From Nectonema munidae (lineage: Eukaryota; Nematomorpha; Nectonematoida; Nectonematidae), in the NCBI GenBank assembly GCA_030549495.1, contig JAUIRK010000804.1, positions 62,001 through 126,000 of the forward strand: DNA of 64,000 bases. Direction: 5' to 3'. Position numbers and translations under genes: made by a program. The notes beneath the pieces are model-generated. The model was not told where the DNA came from. It worked only from the letters and a program-made list of their open reading frames with translations, and did no database searches. How positions within the stretch are numbered: position 1 is the stretch's first letter; each line of letters starts with the position of its first letter. Shown here one piece after another: positions 1 through 9,900 of this stretch.

Positions 1-733
1 TTGGTCTCAAAGAGTTTTAAAAAGGTGCTGTTTATTCTCTTAATTATTAAAAAAGTTATGTATTTAAGGTACATAAAATTTAGACTCATCTCTTCATTTA
101 GAGATTTTAAAGGATTAGGATTTCGAGTCGGTATACAATAAAATTTAGGAGCCAGAATAGGAATCAGTTATTTTTAAGTACTTTGAATAAGGAAGTGGTT
201 TAATTTTTGTATTCAAAGTGGGAAGTCAAGTGTCGGCGTTAAATTTATCAAGTTTTTAAGTATATTCGACTCATAAACCCTGATTTATTGATTAATATCC
301 CTACAATGAACTTTACCCTTTCAGGAAAGTTAAACTTGGTGCAAAGCTCGAATCGGGGGGGGGGGGGATATACTTGTATCCTTATCAGTTTTATCAACAT
401 TTTAAGTTCTAATTCTCCACTTCTCAACGCAATTTTATCAGTATTCTTTAAGAGGTAGGAAACTGGTGGGAACCCGCCAGCTACTTTTTGCTCTTCGTCG
501 CCAATTATTGTTATTTGAATCGATAGACGTATCCTTATGAAAAAGTTTAATCAAGAACCGGAAAATATTTGAGTCTGGTTTCTTTTTTAATGCAATTTAA
601 CATGTTCAACACAGATTTTTATTTCTTCGTTCCCTCGTGTCACACTCCTCTTTAGGTGCTTAAAAAGATGCATTGTGTGATTCAGTATTTTCAATTTTCT
701 GAAAATCTTGGATCGATACCGATTTCCTATAAA
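1..733. other. Left-edge non-coding sequence with an unassigned open frame
   Basis: This lies downstream of the last recognised EP400-like exon. A run of 13 G sits at 355-367. On the minus strand a frame stays open for about 90 codons from a possible acceptor (TTTCATAAG, exon starting at 533) to about 255 and includes a GDEEQKVAGGFPP stretch. Its phase does not fit the end of the neighbouring exon and I recognise no domain, so it may be chance or part of another gene. Nothing else is supported. Confidence 0.3.
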
Positions 734-988
734 TTAGTTCATCACCAGCCGAGATCGCTCAAAGGTCGGCGATATCATGTGGGTTACGAAGCAAGTCATG
801 CAACCTAAAAACATGAAACAAAATTTGTAAAAATTCTTAAAAAAACCTTGATAAAAAGGAGCTTGTTGCTGAGTGCTTGTCGTGTTGGGAAGTTGGAGTT
901 TCATAAGCTGAGTTAATTGCTGCACAGGAATATGCTTCAGGGTTTGAGGCAACGTCTTTGGACTAGGAGGAACAATTTTATATTGGGA
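734..988 (-). CDS. EP400-like gene, probable last exon
   Basis: A clear acceptor (CTTTTTTAG) precedes SQYKIVPPSPKTLPQ, in phase 0 with the donor of the preceding exon at 3131/3130. The first 48 residues are Gln/Pro/Leu-rich, as in the tails of EP400 proteins (HIPVQQLTQLMKLQ, then TSTQQQAP). After PFYQG the frame runs on through hydrophobic residues to a stop at 734-736. That last part may be read-through into an intron, with a poor donor near 845 (CAAG/GTTTTT), in which case the true end lies further left. Confidence 0.55.
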   Translation of the reverse strand, partial: SQYKIVPPSPKTLPQTLKHIPVQQLTQLMKLQLPNTTSTQQQAPFYQGFFKNFYKFCFMFLGCMTCFVTHMISPTFERSRLVMN

Positions 989-3900
989 CTAAAAAAGTTT
1001 AATTCAAAAGTAAGAAAGAATGCGTGTATATACAAACTGATGCAAAGTAAATCGTTGCATCGTTTATTGCGTTTATGTTCATGCATGTAAATAGATGTCC
1101 GCCTTCATGTGTTTATAATTCTGTTACACCCTGCACGCCACACATGGAAACAAATGCACGGCACACACATGGCGCAAAATTTAGGGCTGAATTATTAGAA
1201 TTAGGGCTAATTTGTAGATTTCGCTTTAAGAATGCGGATAAATTATTGGTTGTTTATAGTGATTACATAGTTGTTGTTGTGTATCATTCGAGAAGTGTGC
1301 GCAGAAACTATCAGATTACTTCCTTTTTGTGTTCAAAAGCTCCTTATAGATCATGTCTTTGAACTCACGTGATCAAAATTACGCAATTCGTGATTGGCAT
1401 AAGAGCTCTCAAAAATTTATTAGGAATATAATTTTATGTATGCTATCAAAAAGTTTAATTATTATGAGAACAAATTTCATCATACCGGTTTTTGCTTACA
1501 TTAACTTTTTTGGATTTGTGTATTAAGAATACTACATTTTGGATTATCTGCTGTATTCCAAATCTATAGGGTGGGAGCGACTGAGCCACAATGTGCATTC
1601 AAGAAGGAAGGAGGTGAAGAAGCCTTTCGTTACACGAATAATTTTGAATTTTATTTTAATTCCATTTATGTTTTAAAAATATAATTTTTTTGTAAGCCAA
1701 GTTGTTTTTTTAGATCTGGAACAAACATAAGGATTTTCTTATAAATTTTTTTTCTCTTCGTTTGTTGGTATGATCAAAAGTGTGATACTTTTATTTTAAA
1801 CCTGTTTGTTTTATGTTTAAGTATGGTTTTTGGAAAAGTAAAACTCTCAAAAAGTTTTAGGTTATACTGGTAATGAATTAAGTTTTTTGCTTTAAACTTA
1901 AATTAAATAATAATTTTTTATGAGTATTTTTTTAAGTTTTTTAAAAAGGTTTGGAATTAATTAATGTTTGGAATTTTAAAAAAAAAATCAAAATGAAGAA
2001 TGTGCTAAATGTCAAAAATGTAATTGCATTTTAAAATGCAAATGATGGTCAACAAGTGGCTTGATATGTCATTTAGAAGCAAAACACTCTGTTTTAAAAC
2101 AATCAACTTCAGCTTCGAATCAAGAAATCACTTTGAGTAAAAGATGTTTTGACCAAGATGAGGTTAAATCTGCTCAGAAACAAGTACCAATCAAGAGGTT
2201 TTTCAAAAAAAAAAAGAAACTTTAGAAGAAATTGTATCGAAACTTGCTTCTTTAGATGGTTTTTCTGTTAATGCTAAACACAAAGTAAGTTTATAAGAGA
2301 ATCGTTATTTAATAGAGGTTATTTTTGCCCAAAAACCCAAGTGATGTTATTAGGCTTATTTAGAAGCAATGTAATGTTGTAAAAGCGCATGTTAAAGAAG
2401 AGATTCATAAAAAAATTCAATTCTATTAATAAGAAAAGATCAGGACAAAAATTGGAGTTGTGGTTAGACTGCAAAGAATGTTTTTGAGCAAAGGCTATGA
2501 TAAGTCACAATCTGTGGGACCCCAATAAAATGTCTTAAACAGAATCCTGCTTGTTCGTATGGGATACGAAGCATGTAGGCTTAAGGCAGTCACTAACATC
2601 AATTATTTTTTGTAAAAGAACTTATGACAAGTTATATAGATTTCCAGAGTACATCAAAAATGGAACTCATGTTAATAAAAATCAAATGTACGGTTGCGCT
2701 AACACTAACTAGCTCTAAAGCTAATTCTAAACTAATCCTAACGCCTACAATAGGTTTCCATTATTTTACACATTAAAACCCTTTTAGAAAGCGCTTGAGC
2801 ACGCGTCAACTATTATGCAAATTGAAGAAAAAACTTGAATAGTCAAAATCAGTGGTAGAGTGAACATTTTATACGCTCAGGTAGTCAAAAAATTACAGGG
2901 AAGATTGATTGAGAGCTACATTATTGAAAAGCTCAAAAAAGTGTACATTAAAAGTAGTTAAGAGTTAAAGAATTTCGTATACTTATAATGATTTCTAATT
3001 AGTATAAACATATCACGATAGGAAACGATTTTTTCAAAGAAAGGAATAGTAGCCCCCTCACTTAAAAGATAGACAGCATTTTTAACACACCTGAAAATAG
3101 TACAACGAAGAGAGCACATTAAAGACATACTGCTGAGAGCATGGGGGCTGGATTTGAAAAAGGGTTGCTACTGTTGAATGTTGAGCGGATGGGGAGAAAA
3201 GAAGTTGTGGGTGTAGCGGAAAATTTGAAAGAGGTGTTGCATGTGCCAATTGAGGCTGGCATTGGAGGTCGCATTAAAAGTTGTTGAGGAGTCATCTTTG
3301 AAAAGTCTAAGCCGGTCGCTGATTGGGCAGAGGAACGCTGCTTACTATTTTTAAAAACTTTTATTTGTGAGGGATGCACACTGGCGGGAGAAGAACTTGA
3401 AATTAGTCTTGGAGAGGGATGATAATTATTGGAAGTATTGACATAGGTTGAAGTTGAGGGGTTGATGCTGAATTTAGGCGAAGAATTCATTGAAGACTGG
3501 GGAAAGATTGTGATTATGTTCGAGGATGGTGAGGAGAGAATTTTGGTGCCGACGTTTAGGTTGGAATCCTTTACTCTTTGTTGGTTCAGCATTCGTATGA
3601 TATCGGCATTAGACGCCCTTATCGAAAAAGTTTGGCGAGAGGGATCTTGTAGATTTGCCATATTGAAGTTGCTGGGCAGTTCTATGACATTTGCCAGTGG
3701 TTGCTGACTAACAACGAGAGACGGAGGAGTGTTTGAAAGTGGAGGGCCGAATCGGTTGTGCTTTTGTTGTTGAATGAGGAAGTTATCAAAAAGTGATGCT
3801 GTGGATGTCGAGTAATCACTGGTAACAACAACATTAGAAGGGCCCGAAGGCGTTGCTTTACTCAATTGCGGCATTGAAGTTAAGAGAGGGAAGGAGGTGT

Positions 3901-6900
3901 ACGCGATATGATTGGTAATCGGGGTATTCAACTGATACTTAACTTGTGCCAAAGAAGGCTTTATCGAGTTGATTTTGTGCAGAATATTCTTAACAGGAAT
4001 GATAGAAGTTCCGGAAACGTAACATGGGGTGGTATTGACGTTGGTGGTGCAAGCAATCGTACTTGTTTGCGAAAGGGATAAGGAGGGTCGTAACTTTGCT
4101 TTGCTATTCTGCAAAGCCTTTTCTTGTTCTTCGCGTTGGAGTCGTTGTGTTTTAGCGACAGCAAGCGTTTCTGGAGAGCTGACAGCCTTTGCTTGCATAA
4201 CCGACCTACACTCTTTAACGATGCTTTGAATAGACAGCATGTTTTGTGAATGAGACGCAGATGATGCCGATACTGATGCTGGGGAGGATACTGGTGGAGG
4301 TAGAGCTTTGGAATTAGGGCGGACTGCTATGGAGTAGTGGGTGACATTCTTGCGCTGCATAATATTACTCAGTTTTTTGATGATGAAGTTGGTATATGTG
4401 CTGTGACAGTCGGAGTGATACATTTTGGAAAATTGCGCAATGTCAACGAGCCTAGTTGAATTTGAGGTCTTGGTCTTTTTAACGGGAGACTGTCTGGAGA
4501 CATTTTCTTCTTTTGGATTCAGCAAATTTTCAAAGCGCATTCTACACTCCCTTGGGGAGCGAAACTTACAGGCGAAGTTACTCGTCACATCGGAAGTCAA
4601 ATCCCAGTTGGGAATGTAAGCAGGAGAAGTGACAGTCAAACTGGGTGACATATTTTGAAGATAGACCACAGCGCAAAAGAGGAGCCAGTCCTCGTGAATC
4701 AACCAATTTGTACTATCCTTGAGTGAGGAATTGACGCCTAAGTTCGGTTTTTGAGCATTAGACAAAAGAGATGATGTTGTTGAAGAAGCGGTTAGGTATT
4801 TACTGCGTTCACTGCCTATTCTTCGCAGTCGTGTAACCAGCGAGGAGGGCCTATCAAATAAACTGACTTGTTGACAATTATTCACCTTCTCGTGATGCCT
4901 CTTCTGCTTCTTCGCATGCCTTTTTAATTCGCTATCAAGTGGGTTAGAGTCATGGAAAACAGTGTAATACTCCTGCGGTGCACTCAGATCGTACATATAC
5001 TCCAAGGATTCGTCAATATAAAAGTCGTTTTCATCGTCAATGGGAGGAGTGGGCGGACCGAATATGCAAATTTCCTTCATTCTCTCTTGACTCATTGCCG
5101 CATTGATTAGAGCGGATTCCGAGAACAGTTTTGAAGCAAAGTCAAAAGACATGGTTAGCAGGGGAGTGGAGGTTATGTTCTCAACTTCAATATCGTCCAT
5201 CATTTGGCATACATAGGAAGTGAACTCTTCGCCGTCATAGCTGAGATAGTCTTGAGAAAGGATTTGAGGAGAAGTGGCATCTACGAGAGAAGGTTTGTCG
5301 ATGCAAAGAGCTTTAAACTCCATAGTTTTTTCATTCAAAAGAGAATCTTCTTTTTCATCACTTTTCTTATGATTGAGGATTAGAGATGCCACAAATTTTG
5401 CGGAGCGTTTAGCTAAAAAAAATCTAGATTTTTATAAAATACTAGGATGGCTGGGAATCGACCAATGGCTTTGTCAGCTATGAAAAACGTATGGCGTCAT
5501 GCCTCCTGTGAAACCCTGACTAAAATTACAAATTTTTGGATCATCTTTAGAGAAACTTTAAAAGTTTAGAGAAAAGAACAAATTTAAAATTTTTTTTTTA
5601 CTCCTCATTAATATACAAAGGAGAGTAACTTGGGGTTGAGGGGATGCTGAAGAAACCCTCCTCTTCTTGTCAAATTAATCTTGTGCTCCACTTTATTGAA
5701 ATGAGATCAAGACATTTGGTAGTCAGGACATTTTGTACCATACTTCGATGTTTCGTACCCAAATTATGATAACTCATTTTTAGCATGATAAAAAAAAAAT
5801 TTAGAACCAAGTATAATTAAAAGAATTATACTTAATTAAAGCTTTACTTTAGAAATGAAGCGTATAGTGAACGTTTAAAAGAGACTCAAATCTACTATAC
5901 TATTTCTATAGTATAATCTACTATACTCTATCTCTCTACTATTTCATTTTTCAAATTTTTAGATATTCTTCAATGCAACAAATTTATTACATATTAAAAT
6001 AAAACCACAAAATAATATATCAGTATAAATTATAACAAATAAATTTTCCTTAACTATTTTTTAATGGAGATTATCGAACGAAAAGAAGGAACACGAATGA
6101 CATTATGGATGGTTACGATCGAAAATCCAAGCAAGATTGACTCTTATTGATTGGGATCAAAGCTCTACGCGATAATGGGAGAGCAAGGGGAAGAGGAAGT
6201 GGAGAATTCCCTCGTTTCCCAATTTTTCAAACTTTTCCTTTCCACTACGCGTACACATAAACAGGGTTCAAATCTATATAAAAAACTGTAAAATAGAGTA
6301 ATTCAGTTGTAAAATTAAGTTAGTTGTGATTAGTGTTTCATTCACGATTCCGCTAGATCCTAGTTTGCCGCGATAGCGCACTATTATTTCCTACCGGAGC
6401 TTTAAAGGTACATTTTACTTTCATTTGATATATTTGATTTTCATCGTCCAAAATACAGTAATCTAAGAATGATTTTCTTCATTTTTTTAATACTTTCTCA
6501 CTATATTTACTTCATATATAAGAAATCAGTATCATTAACCCTATATGAAGTATAGAGGGGGGATCTGGCTGAGTAAATTTCATAGTCTTATGATGAAAAA
6601 ATACTTTAGATATCAGGGTGAACTTCCTAATATGTGTTTTGATCTATGAACCTATAGAAGTCCAACTTATTTGTACCTTTAAATGGTAGGATGTGAAGAA
6701 TGGGGTAGGAATTTTGACGCTTCAGAAAAAAATTGGAAATTATATGAAAATAAAAGGTAATTGAGAATAAATGCATTTTTTCCTAAATATTTCATGTATG
6801 CTGAATGTAACGGCAGTATTAATTTTTCATCATATCCTAAGAAAGAATTTCTATTTATTAATCAAAGTTGACAGAACCTGTTAAAATACTATTACAAGTA

Positions 6901-9900
6901 TTATAAATTTTTTTTATCGTTAAATACTTGTAAACTAACATTTTCAGGTACCCTGAATTTATTGGTATTACTTACTTTTAACAAAATAGATTGGAGCTAT
7001 GTCAAAACATCATTTAAAAATACCCAACCTGTCAAAAAGTGATATATGTAAAATAAATTATATTTATCCCAAAATAAATGTAAACAAGCTCATTTCATTG
7101 GTATCATTTATTTTCTACAAAATAATTTGTAGATATGCCAGAACATCAATCAAAGTTGAGCAAACCTGTCAAAAAATAGTATATATGTAAAATAAATTAT
7201 TTTTATTCAAAAATACATGTAAACTAGCTATCTCCAAATGTCAATCAAACTTGATAAAATCTGTAAAAAAAATATTAAATTTCAATAAACTTTTTTTTAT
7301 CTCAAAATACATATAAACTACCATTTTCAGGTACGCTGAATGCAGTTGCATTATTTATTCTACACAAAATAAATACTTTGTAGCGAGATCTAAAAATATC
7401 AAGCAAAGCTGGTAAAACGTATTTAAAAATATGATCAAAGTTCAATCAATTTTTTACCTCAAAATAAATCTAAAATGGCTACACTTATAAAGACATTTCA
7501 AAAACAGGCTTGATTACTTTATGATATAAAATATTATACAATCATTCGACGGTCGAACATCGGCGCTTTATTTGTTACATAGAAATTATCACATTACTCT
7601 CACTACTGTGAACGATGCAGTATTTACCCGTCTTTTTGGCACTGCCGAGCAACTTTATTGAACAGAAACTAATGCCAGTCGTGACGTGGTACAAAAGTAT
7701 CGCTTTCCTACGCAGATCGACCATTGAGCTGGAATGAGATATATCATGAACTTGTAACAAGCGATACAATTCTTGGCACATGAAACACAGTAGCGCATCT
7801 GTTACATCAACGTTTTTATTCAATATCTTTTTTTTTGGACAATAATTTTTATTTGATTGCAAAATCTTTTCAAGTATGTGTATACCTTTATATAAAATAC
7901 AAAGTATGTGCCTGTCTATAAGTATGTCTGGGTGTGTATGAATGTGTGCTTTTTAGAGCACTCTGTAGGTTGTGTAGAGCATTGTTTGCAGCAGCCACTT
8001 CGCATTTTATTAATTTACACGCGTACCGGCAGCAATTTATTAATTTACACTTCACCCCCAATATTTAAATTATACAACTACACTAAAGGCAGAACAGATC
8101 TTATGGACGAGAAGACTGGATACAGTACTGCGGTTAATAAAAGTAGAAAATGGACGTCTAAAGCATGGAGTTATATTCTAGATGCTTCTCGAGTAAACGC
8201 AGAAGCAGTTTTTTTGCATAAAAAATTCTGAAATTGATACACTTATGTTCTGAACTGGCAAAAGCATTAGTCATTCCTTACATAGAAAAAAATGCTTAAG
8301 TGGTTTGCTTTCAAATTTAAAAGAAAATATTTATTGTTTTATTAAAAAGCTTCAAAGAAGTATTTCAATGCAAAGAAGATAAAATGTTAGTTGTATTGGC
8401 ACCGCTAGACGTTGCAAATCATGCATTAGCAAAGTTTTTGAGAAAGATAATAAAAAGGTAAAAGATAACTTGAAGAAAATAAAAACAACACGGTCAAAAA
8501 TGGGGTTGTCGAGAGCATTCCGTTTGACAATGTTTAAATTGTTTTGATATAATAATTTTTATAAATATGATTTTATCTTTCATTGTTAAATGTTTAGATG
8601 TTATTTTTAATTTTTTTTTTAAAATATATAACACCTAAAAATCTGCATTTTTAAAAATAGTCGTTTATGTATATTTTAGTATAGAAAAAGCTTGTCACAT
8701 ATAAAACATTTTGACAGGCTTGGCCATATTTGATTGATGTTCTGGCATATCTACAAATTATTTTGTAGAAAATAAGTAATACGAATGAAATCAGCGTGAA
8801 ATGCTAGTGCATATGTATTTTGAGATAAATATAGATTATTTTACATATACCACTTTTTGACAAGTTGGGTAATTTTTGATGTATGTTTTAACATAGTTAC
8901 AATGTATTTTGTAAAATGAGTAACACTTCAGCGTGCCTAAAAATGATAGTTTACTGAATGTTAGCATAAAAAATAGTTTACTTTACATTTACAATTTTTT
9001 GACAGGTTCCGTCAATTTTGATTGATGTTCTGTCATATTTACGATGTATTTTGTAAAAAATAAGTAATACCAATGAAATCAGCGTATCTGAAAATACTCG
9101 TTTATATGTACAATTAATTCACAAAAGCATCTAATACAAAAACAATCAAATTGAAAAATAAATACCACCATAAAATTCAGAACCTTTGAAATATGCATCA
9201 ACACCTACATTCATCTGATAACATCCCTCACTTTTCTCTCAATTATTAATTTTTCTATCGCGGGCAGAATACGCCTCCTGCCATTTAAGCACTTTTTTAT
9301 CCTGCCTCATATGGGGTTGAAAAAACTTTCACCAATCTCCTCATAAAGCTACCTTTTTAAAAATTGTAACAAAAAATTGATAAATAGTCATGTAAAACGA
9401 AGTAATACGAAATAATCACTCCGCTATAATATTTTCTCATGAGAGTGAGGAGTAGGCAAACTCTTTGATCTGATTCGATAAAATATTTTGAATAATTGTT
9501 ATTAACCCAAATTACGATAAAAAAATGTTATTATATGATATAAAAAAAGGCATTGAATGGATAAATTTTCAATAAAATTTTAGTTAAAATTTTTTACATA
9601 AACAAAAAACATATTATTCGATTCTTTAAGACTTTTGTATTTCGTATTTTAAGTATTGCCCATTTTTAAACATTGCGACCCCTCAAAGGAATATATTTTT
9701 AAATATGCCCCTTCCATTTTACCTAGAAGAGCCATTATTCATTTTGAGGAATGGGAATAAAAGTATAAGAAGGAGAAGAAAATGTCCCCAAATAGGATTT
9801 CGGTATCGATACGTGAAAAAGACAATTCTTCTGAATAATCCTACAGCCACCAAAATTAGCATTATGCAATGGTTGGTCTCAGCATTTTAACAGGTCACGC

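Noticed and set aside
3462-4619. Several plus-strand open frames within 3462-4619
   Set aside because: Antisense shadows of the large EP400-like exon.
7575-7862. 95-codon minus-strand open frame as an extra EP400-like exon
   Set aside because: It has a weak SAP-like pattern (ELYRLLQVHDIS) but no ATPase similarity and lies between the inverted arrays next to piggyBac debris, so it more likely belongs to the insertion. It remains unresolved.
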